Source of the DNA: Candidatus Scybalomonas excrementavium
GTDB taxonomy: Bacteria; Bacillota; Clostridia; Lachnospirales; Lachnospiraceae
Reading direction: 5' to 3'
Assembly (NCBI GenBank): GCA_017694765.1
Contig: JADIML010000289.1
Coordinates: 1 to 7,737, forward strand
Length of the DNA stretch: 7,737 bases
Position numbers and translations under genes: made by a program. The notes beneath the pieces are model-generated. The model was not told the DNA's origin, ran no database searches, and worked only from the letters and a program-made list of their open reading frames with translations. Below are positions 1 through 6,591 of the stretch, in pieces (the first letter of the stretch is position 1; the number at the start of each line of letters is the position of its first letter).

Positions 1-289
1 TATCTTCTGAGAAATCTTGGTGTCCCGGTGTATCCAAAATATTAATACAAAAATCATTATAATTGAACTGGAGAACGGAAGATGTTACAGAAATCCCCCT
101 TTGTTTTTCAATTTCCATCCAGTCAGAAACAGCATGTTTTGAAGTTGCCTTTCCCTTTACAGAACCTGCTGTATTAATAGCTCCTCCATATAATAAAAAT
201 TTCTCTGTCAATGTTGTCTTACCAGCATCAGGGTGAGAAATAATAGCAAACGTTCTTCTTTTTTTTATTTCATTTGTTAACTCACTCAC
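1..289 (-). CDS. prfC: Peptide chain release factor 3 (RF-3), N-terminal part, cut by window edge
   Basis: RF-3 is a cytosolic translational GTPase that removes RF1 or RF2 from the ribosome after termination. Only the first 96 codons are visible; the family is usually around 530 residues. The GTPase core is clear: the P-loop HPDAGKTT at residues 19-26, the switch I segment RGISVTSSV at 64-72, and the G3 motif DTPGHQDFSED at 86-96. The SHPDAGKTT and GHxDFSED signatures separate RF-3 from EF-G and TetM-type proteins. The start is a GTG at 289, preceded by AGGAGG seven bases upstream; no ATG lies nearby in frame. The usual E of GHEDFSED is Q here, a conservative change. The gene has its own sigma-A promoter about 80 bases upstream and is separated from the lipoprotein gene by a strong terminator, so it appears to be an independent unit. 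Confidence 0.96.
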   Translation of the reverse strand, partial: MSELTNEIKKRRTFAIISHPDAGKTTLTEKFLLYGGAINTAGSVKGKATSKHAVSDWMEIEKQRGISVTSSVLQFNYNDFCINILDTPGHQDFSED

Positions 290-369
290 AATAAAACCTC
301 CTAAATACTTCCATTCCTTTTTTCGTTTCCTTGTTATCGAAATTTCCCTAGAAAACACATAATTATCAT

Positions 370-397
370 CTTATAATACGGTATGAAGTTTTGTCAA
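370..397 (-). promoter_or_regulatory. Sigma-A promoter of prfC
   Basis: Read on the minus strand there is a perfect -35 box TTGACA (397-392), a 16-base spacer and a -10 box TATAAG (375-370). Transcription would start near 363, leaving a leader of about 73 bases before the GTG start at 289. It lies just downstream of the lipoprotein terminator, consistent with a fresh transcription unit. No riboswitch or leader hairpin is evident in the short leader. Confidence 0.8.
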
Positions 398-420
398 GAT
401 ATGGATCATAAGAAATATAG

Positions 421-461
421 GAAAAAACCATGATAGCTTCTTCTTTTTCTATCATGGTTTT
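421..461 (-). terminator. Rho-independent terminator of the lipoprotein gene
   Basis: A perfect 13-bp stem (424-436 pairs with 449-461) with a 12-base loop is followed, on the minus-strand transcript, by a run of six U (427-422) that begins inside the stem. It starts 11 bases after the stop codon of the lipoprotein gene and ends before the prfC promoter. The opposite strand also has T-rich sequence after the stem, but no plus-strand gene needs it. Confidence 0.88.
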
Positions 462-471
462 CTATCACATT

Positions 472-1074
472 TTATTCTCTTTCAGAAAAAGTGTATTCTT
501 TTACATTCTTTCCATTTTTGTCACCTTTATACACTTTACCAGTTGCTTGATCGACATAGAATGTTCCAATTTTTGTATCTTTTCCATTGTTTGTATCATG
601 CACTTCAAACTGATATCCTTTTTGTCCATCCTGATATTCAACAGTTTCTTTTTTTACATTTTTTATTTCGTAAGAAGCATCACGATTCTCAGTACCTAAC
701 TGTCCAAGTAAATAATCATGAGCGTCTTCATAGGTTTCAAATCCACCATCTGTTACATCTCCTACGGCATCTCCAACACCATTTGCTACATCTCCTACAG
801 CGTCACCAACACCTCTTGCTACATCTCCTACAGCATCTCCAGCACCTCTTGCCACATCTCCTACGGCATCTCCAACATCTTTTGTACCTTCACCGACAGT
901 ATCATCTTCTGTCATAGTATCATCATTTTGTGTCATATCTTCTGTTGTGTCTGTTGTACTGTTTGTTGTTCCATCTGTTGCGTCATTCATCGTATCTCCA
1001 CAACCTACAAAAACAAAAGAAACCATCATCGCTGTCATTACAAATGTTAAAATTTTTTTACTTGTCTTTCTCAT
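472..1074 (-). CDS. Repeat-containing secreted lipoprotein of unknown function
   Basis: The 200-residue product begins with a basic n-region and hydrophobic core (residues 1-24) ending in the lipobox FVGC, with Cys25 as the predicted lipidated residue, so it should be anchored on the outer face of the cytoplasmic membrane. Residues 26-62 are rich in Thr, Asp, Asn and Glu, an acidic flexible spacer. Residues 66-109 are four near-identical 11-residue units of the form GDAVGDVAxGx. Residues 112-200 look like a small folded domain of mixed strands and one helix, ending in GTFYVDQATGKVYKG, which recalls PepSY-like or other small bacterial extracellular domains; I cannot name the family. The ATG at 1074 follows AAGGAGAT with good spacing. 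The gene lies 154 bases downstream of the subtilase gene and ends at a strong terminator. No function can be assigned. Confidence 0.85.
   Translation of the reverse strand: MRKTSKKILTFVMTAMMVSFVFVGCGDTMNDATDGTTNSTTDTTEDMTQNDDTMTEDDTVGEGTKDVGDAVGDVARGAGDAVGDVARGVGDAVGDVANGVGDAVGDVTDGGFETYEDAHDYLLGQLGTENRDASYEIKNVKKETVEYQDGQKGYQFEVHDTNNGKDTKIGTFYVDQATGKVYKGDKNGKNVKEYTFSERE
748..879 (-). repeat. Four tandem 33-bp repeats inside the lipoprotein gene
   Basis: Four units of exactly 33 bases (748-780, 781-813, 814-846, 847-879) encode residues 66-109 as four 11-residue repeats with the core GDAVGDVA. The units differ at only a few bases each, some silent, so they arose by in-frame duplication and are partly homogenised. 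An 11-residue period is typical of extended amphipathic helices such as those of LEA-like or apolipoprotein-like proteins, but the high Gly content makes a stable helix uncertain. Confidence 0.93.
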
Positions 1075-1126
1075 AAAAGTATCTCCTTTTCTTATTTACC
1101 ACAAGTGGATTTTTTCATTTCTCTTT

Positions 1127-1155
1127 TAGTATGTTCTACTTTTACACTTTTATGA
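1127..1155 (-). promoter_or_regulatory. Possible forespore (sigma-G-like) promoter of the lipoprotein gene
   Basis: On the minus strand the sequence CATACTA (1133-1127) matches the sigma-G -10 consensus CATnHTA. TCATA (1155-1151), 17 bases upstream, matches four of five positions of the -35 consensus GHATR. I see no good sigma-A promoter in the 154-base gap between the subtilase stop and the lipoprotein start. The region is very AT-rich, so a chance match is quite possible. Confidence 0.25.
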
Positions 1156-1228
1156 GAAATTTTTATATTTCCATATTTTTCATATTCATCATAAAATAAC
1201 ATGATTTACGATTCTTTTTTTATCAATT

Positions 1229-2926
1229 TTATAACCTTGTTAATCTTTGAAATGTTTCATATAAATTGATTCTTCCGTATCCCCATTCTCGATTTGGATA
1301 TATCCGTTCTCCATTTCTTATAGCACCACGAATTAATAATTTTTTTATTTCATTGGTTCCCATGTCTGGAACATTCCCTCGCGTTACCCCCCATTCCATT
1401 AATAATGCACAAGCACTTGCACCAATGGCAGCAGCAACACTACTTCCCGTTTTTCTCGTATATCCCCTTCTTAAACTGGGACCTAGGACATTAACACCAG
1501 GAGCAGCCATATCTGGTTTAATCCCACATGCTCTTCCATATCCTCGACTTGCTTCTAAATATAGACTATTATTTTCATGGTTATAAGCTGTAAATGTAAT
1601 GACTGCTGGATTTGTCCCCGGACTTACAAGCGTAGTATCTGGATCCGCACGGATAAAGTACGTTTCTTCTGTTATAAAGTTCGATATTGGCAACCACATA
1701 TGAAATCCAGAATCATCCAGTTCCTCTAAGTACACATCTATCATCCACAACCCTCTTGTTGGATTTCGAAATGACATAACGATAACTTCATCTCCTGTCC
1801 CACTTTCTACAAGCTGATAGTCAACACGCACTCTTGTTCTTTCTAAAATCAATTGTACTTCTCGACTTTCCGAAAGTCCGGGTTGTATTCTTTGAATCAC
1901 TTCTCCACCAGGAGAACGGATTGCTACGGAGTACGTATTTGGCGACTTTCCCCATAACTCTAATGTAAAACCCTGCTCATCTCCTACGTTAATTTCTACT
2001 GTTTCTACCCGATCGCCTTTCATTCCACCCCCATAATAATGACCTCTTGCTAAACTTTCATTTCCAGCAACTGTTACAATACAAGCTCCTGCAGCTTGTG
2101 AAATTGTAGAAAGTAAATTCCCTAAAGGATCTGCTCCCTCTTTTCCTCCTTGATTCGTACCAACACCTAAGTAAATAACGATTGGTTTTCTCTCTCTTCT
2201 TGCAATTTTAATAAGATACTGAACACCCATCATAATATCATTTTCTTGATAAATTGGCTCTTCTACATATATTTCTTGAAATTGTTTTAAACTTTCTTTC
2301 GCTTCCTTTAGTTTTACAACAACTAGTTCTGCATCTGGCGCTCCACCAATAAACTCTCTATCTTCATCTCTACTTCCAGCACAAACACCTGCAACAAATG
2401 TACCATGTCCATTTTCATCCATAGATGGAACGATATCTCTTGGATTTTCATTTTGGAGTGCCTCATTGATTTGAGCACGTTCATATTCTGTGCCATATAA
2501 AAAACCAGTTGGTGTTTCCCCATCTCGAATTGTTTGATCCCATATAGAGACAATACGTGTTGTTCCATCTGCATTTTGAAATAGGGGGTTTGTATAATCA
2601 ATTCCTGTATCTACAAATCCAATTAAAACATTTCTTCCACGTAAATCAAGAGAAGGCAGTTCCTGTACACGTATAATTCCAGATTCATCTAAAGCACTTG
2701 TATCCATTAACCCAAAACATTTTGGAATTTTTTGGTATCCATACATCGAAATACTATATGGTGGATAAATATTGCCATCTAAATGAACAATCACATAACG
2801 AAAATTGAGGAATTGGATACAAGCTGTTTCAAATTGATTATAAATTGACTCCAATTCCTCATTATATTCTACAATCAAATCCAGATATTCATTTCCATAG
2901 ATCGCCTCTTGGCATTCTTCATTCAT
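1229..2926 (-). CDS. Csp-like S8 family subtilisin-type serine protease, cytosolic
   Basis: This 565-residue protein is a subtilase with an intact catalytic triad. Asp106 lies in LIGFVDTGIDY, His174 in DENGHGTFVAG, and Ser496 in TGSSVAAAIG, where most subtilases have GTSMA. Asn289 in VTVAGNE is the likely oxyanion-hole residue. Residues 1-95 have no signal peptide or membrane segment and could act as an N-terminal prodomain. Residues about 300-445, between the oxyanion Asn and the Ser motif, are a beta-rich insert resembling the jelly-roll domain of clostridial Csp germination proteases. The overall architecture matches the Csp and Csp-like subtilases found, often in several copies, in Clostridia. 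The ATG at 2926 has GGA ten bases upstream, a modest ribosome site. It follows the clpX-like gene by 32 bases, so the two are probably co-transcribed. The substrate is unknown; a role in germination is only one possibility. Confidence 0.9.
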   Translation of the reverse strand: MNEECQEAIYGNEYLDLIVEYNEELESIYNQFETACIQFLNFRYVIVHLDGNIYPPYSISMYGYQKIPKCFGLMDTSALDESGIIRVQELPSLDLRGRNVLIGFVDTGIDYTNPLFQNADGTTRIVSIWDQTIRDGETPTGFLYGTEYERAQINEALQNENPRDIVPSMDENGHGTFVAGVCAGSRDEDREFIGGAPDAELVVVKLKEAKESLKQFQEIYVEEPIYQENDIMMGVQYLIKIARRERKPIVIYLGVGTNQGGKEGADPLGNLLSTISQAAGACIVTVAGNESLARGHYYGGGMKGDRVETVEINVGDEQGFTLELWGKSPNTYSVAIRSPGGEVIQRIQPGLSESREVQLILERTRVRVDYQLVESGTGDEVIVMSFRNPTRGLWMIDVYLEELDDSGFHMWLPISNFITEETYFIRADPDTTLVSPGTNPAVITFTAYNHENNSLYLEASRGYGRACGIKPDMAAPGVNVLGPSLRRGYTRKTGSSVAAAIGASACALLMEWGVTRGNVPDMGTNEIKKLLIRGAIRNGERIYPNREWGYGRINLYETFQRLTRL

Positions 2927-2958
2927 TCTATCTGTATCCTTTTTGTAGTCATTATATT

Positions 2959-4395
2959 CTATTTTTCTAAATTGTTGCTTGGTAACGCAGCTATTCCTCT
3001 CATTTCAATGAGTGGTGCTCCTCGATTTTCCAAATATTCTCTTGTAATAGTAACTCTTCCAATGTTATCATCTTTTGGAATTTGATACATAATATCAAGC
3101 ATAAATTTCTCAATAATGGCACGTAAAGCTCTAGCACCTGTTTTCTTTTCTAATGCTCTTTCGGCAATGACTTCTAAAGCGCCTTGTTCAAATTGTAAAT
3201 CTACTTCATCAAGAGCCAGTAATTTCTGATATTGTTTTAAAATCGCATTTTTCGGCTCTTTTAATATCTGAATCAACATATTTTTATCTAAGGCATCTAA
3301 TGTATAAATAATTGGTAAACGTCCAATAAACTCTGGTATCATTCCAAATTCTCTCAAATCTTCCATCGTTACTTGAGAGATTAAATTCGGTTCATTGTCA
3401 TACTTATCTTTTAAATCTGAACAAAAGCCAATCGAAGACTGTTTTGTAAGACGTTCCTTAATTATTGTTTCTAACTCTGGAAAAGCTCCACCACAGATGA
3501 ATAAAATGTTTTTTGTATTAATCTGTTCAAGAGGAACCATAGCATTTTTACTGCTAGCTCCAACTGGTACTTCTACCACACTTCCTTCTAGCAATTTCAA
3601 AAGTCCTTGTTGCACAGATTCCCCACTTACATCTCGGCTATTGGTATTGCGCTTCTTTGCGATTTTATCAATTTCATCAATAAAAATAATACCACGCTCT
3701 GCCTTTTCTACATCATTATCTGCTGCCGCTAATAACTTTGATACTACACTTTCTACATCATCACCGATATAGCCAGCTTCTGTTAAAGAAGTAGCATCTG
3801 TAATCGCAAGTGGCACATCTAATAATCTGGCTAATGTCTTAACGAGATACGTTTTACCAGATCCTGTAGGTCCAATCATAAGCATATTGGACTTGTCAAT
3901 TTCAATTTCTTCCATTGTATTTGTTGCGACACGTTTATAATGGTTATAAACAGCTACAGAGATCACTTTCTTTGCATATTCTTGTCCAATTACATACTCA
4001 TCTAATTGGGCTTTCATTTGATGTGGTGGTGGCACATCTTTTATATGAAACTCTTTTTTAGGCTTACTCTCTTCTTTTTTCTTTTTCTTTACACGCTGTC
4101 TTTTTGGCATAGAATTTAATAAATTAAGCTGTGACATATCAAAATCATTCATATCAAAAAACTGTATATTGGATGAATTATGAAAACCATCAAATGTTTT
4201 TTGCATACACTCTGGACAGATATTAATCTGATTTGGTAAATGTATTAATTTATTTTTACACTGACTTTCACTTCTTCTACATAAAAAACAATATTCTTCA
4301 TATTCAGTATCTTTCTCCTCATCAGAAATATTCACATTCTCTTTCTTGTTTTCTTCCTGATCAAAGAGTTCTAAATCTTGATCTTTTTCTGACAT
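2959..4395 (-). CDS. Divergent ClpX-type AAA+ unfoldase (probable ClpX paralogue)
   Basis: The 478-residue product has the full ClpX layout. After an acidic extension of about 35 residues comes a zinc-binding domain with C36-x2-C39 and C60-x2-C63, then a very basic linker (about 99-114), then the AAA+ core: Walker A GPTGSGKT (175-182), pore-1 loop GYIG (208-211), Walker B IIFIDEID (236-243), arginine-finger segment EFIGRLP (355-361) and sensor-2 GAR (420-422). The ClpP-docking tripeptide IGF is present at 322-324, so partnership with ClpP is plausible. The pore loop RKH of ordinary ClpX, which helps read ssrA tags, is SKN here (282-284). The N-terminal extension, long linker and changed loop suggest a specialised paralogue rather than the housekeeping ClpX, and neither clpP nor lon is adjacent. 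A TTG at 4431 in the same frame would add 12 residues, but the ATG at 4395 has a perfect AGGAG eight bases upstream and is preferred. Confidence 0.9.
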   Translation of the reverse strand: MSEKDQDLELFDQEENKKENVNISDEEKDTEYEEYCFLCRRSESQCKNKLIHLPNQINICPECMQKTFDGFHNSSNIQFFDMNDFDMSQLNLLNSMPKRQRVKKKKKEESKPKKEFHIKDVPPPHQMKAQLDEYVIGQEYAKKVISVAVYNHYKRVATNTMEEIEIDKSNMLMIGPTGSGKTYLVKTLARLLDVPLAITDATSLTEAGYIGDDVESVVSKLLAAADNDVEKAERGIIFIDEIDKIAKKRNTNSRDVSGESVQQGLLKLLEGSVVEVPVGASSKNAMVPLEQINTKNILFICGGAFPELETIIKERLTKQSSIGFCSDLKDKYDNEPNLISQVTMEDLREFGMIPEFIGRLPIIYTLDALDKNMLIQILKEPKNAILKQYQKLLALDEVDLQFEQGALEVIAERALEKKTGARALRAIIEKFMLDIMYQIPKDDNIGRVTITREYLENRGAPLIEMRGIAALPSNNLEK

Positions 4396-4403
4396 ATTCT
4401 TCT

Positions 4404-4408
4404 CTCCT
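4404..4408 (-). promoter_or_regulatory. Ribosome binding site that fixes the clpX-like start
   Basis: Minus-strand AGGAG (4408-4404) lies eight bases before the ATG at 4393-4395. The upstream in-frame TTG at 4431-4429 has no purine-rich site before it, and the AGGAG would fall inside the longer reading frame. Confidence 0.85.
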
Positions 4409-4493
4409 AATTTATCAAATTTTTCTAACAAAAATTATGCTAGAAATCCTTTTCTTTCATCCTAATATTACAGATATTTTTTCTAAAACGATT

Positions 4494-4991
4494 CTATGAA
4501 CGACTTGCAAAATAATCATGAAAGAAAATTGCTGTTTCTTCATCATCCACATCTGCATATAATTGCATATTAGCAAGTACTTTTTCTAGAAAAATACTCC
4601 AATCAGCTTCTTTCTTTACATCAATTTCGCCTTCTTCTCTAAAAATAACTTTACTCTTTTTATTTCGTGCTTCATAACAATAATGAAACCAACTTTCTCC
4701 TTCTTTATCATTATCTAACTTTATCATCTCTAATGACCATGAAGAAGTTTTATAACGATATTCATTTTCCCGAATTCGTACAATATGTTCTAATTCGTCG
4801 GTTAATCGCTTTTCAATGACCTCGGTCACAAAATATTGCCGATTTTGATAAAGCAGCTCTGTAACAGCCATTACAATAAGCTCATTTTGTGTTCTTCCAA
4901 CTGCTTTTGCAAGTTTTTCTAAATCGTCTGCTTGTCTTGTTTCTAAACGATATGTTTTTTGAATTGTATCTTTTGGTGTGATTATGGGCAT
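4494..4991 (-). CDS. Small protein with ribbon-helix-helix-like N-terminus, function unknown
   Basis: The 165-residue product is not one I can name. Residues 12-52 have the pattern of a ribbon-helix-helix DNA-binding fold: a short strand (KTYRLE), a helix (RQADDLEKLAKAVG), and a turn leading into a second helix (TQNELIVMAVTELL). The RTQNELI segment at the helix junction is typical of such repressors. Residues 53-85 are charged and probably helical. Residues 86-165 form a mixed strand-helix, acidic domain of unknown type, unlike the usual short RHH antitoxins, so it may bind a ligand or partner. No toxin gene is next to it. The ATG at 4991 follows AGGAGG with a six-base gap, a strong ribosome site. 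It sits 39 bases after the MocR-type gene and 98 bases before clpX-like, without a clear terminator on either side, so it may be part of the same transcript. Confidence 0.8.
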   Translation of the reverse strand: MPIITPKDTIQKTYRLETRQADDLEKLAKAVGRTQNELIVMAVTELLYQNRQYFVTEVIEKRLTDELEHIVRIRENEYRYKTSSWSLEMIKLDNDKEGESWFHYCYEARNKKSKVIFREEGEIDVKKEADWSIFLEKVLANMQLYADVDDEETAIFFHDYFASRS

Positions 4992-5030
4992 AATACCCCT
5001 CCTTGTAATGATGTCTTTCTATTAACTATT

Positions 5031-6416
5031 TTACCATACTTTTCTTAAAATCGAAATTCCTTTCTTAATCTCTTCTTCGGATAACCGTGCAAAACCAAGA
5101 ATAAATATTGGATATGGATTGCTTTTTTTCTTTACCATATAATCAGAAAGGGGATAAACCTTTACTCCATTTTCTTTGGCTAAATGCAATAATTCTTCTT
5201 CCTTCTTCTTACCAAAATACTGAACCAACAAATGAAGTCCTGCACTTTCGCCAAATATTTGAATTTTTAAACCAAATTGCTTTAATTCTTGCACCAAGCA
5301 ATCATGCTTATTGCGATAGATCCCTCTCATGCGATTTAAGTGTCTTTCAAAATATCCTTTTGCCATAAATTGATTCATAACCTCTTGATCAATTCTAGAA
5401 ACCGTTGAAGAATAAAAACCACATTTTTCTCTAAATTTTTTATAAAGAGTTTGTGGTAATACCATGTAAGAAATACGAATTGCCGGTGAAACTCCTTTGG
5501 AAAATGTTCCAAGATAAATCACATTTCCTTTTCTATCATTTCCTTGCAACGCTGGGATTGGGCGACCATGATATCGAAATTCACTATCATAATCATCTTC
5601 AATAATATAACGCCCTTCTTTTTCTTGTGCCCATGCTAACAACTTTAGGCGTCTATGAATTGGCATAACAATTCCTGTTGGATATTGGTGCGATGGCGTT
5701 ACATAAGCAATATCACATCCTGATTTTTCTAGTTCTTTTATCCTTATTCCTTGAGAATCTAATGGTATATTTTCTCCTATAAATCCTAGACTTTGAAATA
5801 CTTGATATGCTTGCGGATAGACAGCTTCTTCAAAGGCTATCTTCTTTGTCTTATCGAATAACATTCCTAATAACAATAGTAGATAATCCATCCCGGCTCC
5901 TACAATAATCTGATTCTCTTGACAATTCACACCTCTTGATTGATGTAAATAAAGCCTTATTGTTTTTCGAAAAGATAAATCTCCTTGTGGATCTCCTAAT
6001 TGAAATAGTTCACTATTATCTGTCTGCATCGTTTCTTTCATAAGTTTTCTCCATTGATTATATGGGAAATTTTCCATATCCACGCCATTTGGTGAAAAAT
6101 CAACTAGATAATCTTCTTCCTCTTTCACTACCTCTTCCCAATCATCGTCCAATGAAATTTTAGGAAAGTCTTGCTCTAGCTCACATACATAATAACCTTT
6201 TTTCGGAATAGATTCAATATATCCTTCTGATATTAATTGAGAATAAGCCATATCTATTGTATTTCGACTAACAGATAAGTGACTCGCTAACCCCCGACTA
6301 GACGGTAACTTTGTATATTTTTCTAACATTCCTTCTTTAATCTCATCTCGTATATATTTATAAATTTGCTCATAAAATGGTTCTTTTGATTGATAATTTA
6401 ATTCAATTGTCAGCAT
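5031..6416 (-). CDS. MocR/PdxR-family regulator: GntR winged helix fused to aminotransferase-like domain
   Basis: The 461-residue product is a typical MocR regulator. Residues 1-78 form a GntR-type winged helix (LPSSRGLASHLSVSRNTI, then GYIESIPKKGYYV). A linker follows, then a fold-type I aminotransferase domain from about 105 to the end. PLP-binding residues are present: Lys307 in YLGTFSKGVSPAIR forms the internal aldimine, Asp274 in IIEDDYDSEF should hold the pyridine nitrogen, and Arg444 in GFARLS matches the conserved carboxylate-binding arginine. Members such as GabR and PdxR sense PLP or its adducts with amino acids and control amine or vitamin B6 metabolism. No pdxST, gab or transporter gene is beside it here, and it has no divergent neighbour, so its target cannot be inferred and I give no gene symbol. 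The ATG at 6416 has AAGGGG upstream. It has its own sigma-A promoter and is separated from xpt by a terminator. Confidence 0.93.
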   Translation of the reverse strand: MLTIELNYQSKEPFYEQIYKYIRDEIKEGMLEKYTKLPSSRGLASHLSVSRNTIDMAYSQLISEGYIESIPKKGYYVCELEQDFPKISLDDDWEEVVKEEEDYLVDFSPNGVDMENFPYNQWRKLMKETMQTDNSELFQLGDPQGDLSFRKTIRLYLHQSRGVNCQENQIIVGAGMDYLLLLLGMLFDKTKKIAFEEAVYPQAYQVFQSLGFIGENIPLDSQGIRIKELEKSGCDIAYVTPSHQYPTGIVMPIHRRLKLLAWAQEKEGRYIIEDDYDSEFRYHGRPIPALQGNDRKGNVIYLGTFSKGVSPAIRISYMVLPQTLYKKFREKCGFYSSTVSRIDQEVMNQFMAKGYFERHLNRMRGIYRNKHDCLVQELKQFGLKIQIFGESAGLHLLVQYFGKKKEEELLHLAKENGVKVYPLSDYMVKKKSNPYPIFILGFARLSEEEIKKGISILRKVW

Positions 6417-6467
6417 TTTCTACCCCTTCATATCTGAATACACTTTATTTCTCATTGAAATATAATT

Positions 6468-6496
6468 ATTCTATCTTACTCTTTTTAGAAATTCAA
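6468..6496 (-). promoter_or_regulatory. Sigma-A promoter of the MocR-type gene
   Basis: On the minus strand, TTGAAT (6496-6491), a 17-base spacer and TAGAAT (6473-6468) form a good sigma-A promoter. Transcription would start near 6461, leaving a leader of about 45 bases. The promoter lies between the xpt terminator and the gene. It may also drive the RHH-like, clpX-like and subtilase genes, since no terminator is evident between them. Confidence 0.78.
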
Positions 6497-6538
6497 CTAA
6501 TAAACAAAGGATTCATACTTTTTTTAGAATTTTACAAG

Positions 6539-6580
6539 AAAAAAGCTATTACAAAGTATTTTTTCTTTGCAATAGCCTTT
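6539..6580 (-). terminator. Rho-independent terminator of xpt
   Basis: The arms 6565-6580 and 6541-6556 form a 16-bp stem with two G-U wobbles and an eight-base loop. A run of six U (6544-6539) overlaps the 3' arm on the minus-strand transcript and is followed by C and further pyrimidines. It starts 11 bases after the xpt stop codon. Confidence 0.88.
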
Positions 6581-6591
6581 CATTTTATTCT

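Noticed and set aside
543..1050. Plus-strand open frames over the lipoprotein gene, rich in His, Leu, Cys and Ile
   Set aside because: They are antisense readings of the 33-bp repeats, lack ribosome sites, and have repetitive low-complexity composition explained by the real minus-strand gene.
4396..4431. TTG start of clpX-like at 4431
   Set aside because: It has no ribosome site, and the strong AGGAG for the ATG at 4395 lies inside this extension.
4396..4493. Dedicated promoter or terminator between the RHH-like gene and clpX-like
   Set aside because: Only weak -10-like AT boxes (for example minus-strand CATAAT with a poor -35) and short inverted repeats without a U-run were found; none is good enough to report.
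4494..4991. RHH-like protein as antitoxin of a toxin-antitoxin pair
   Set aside because: It is about twice the length of usual RHH antitoxins, and no small toxin-like gene is next to it on either side.
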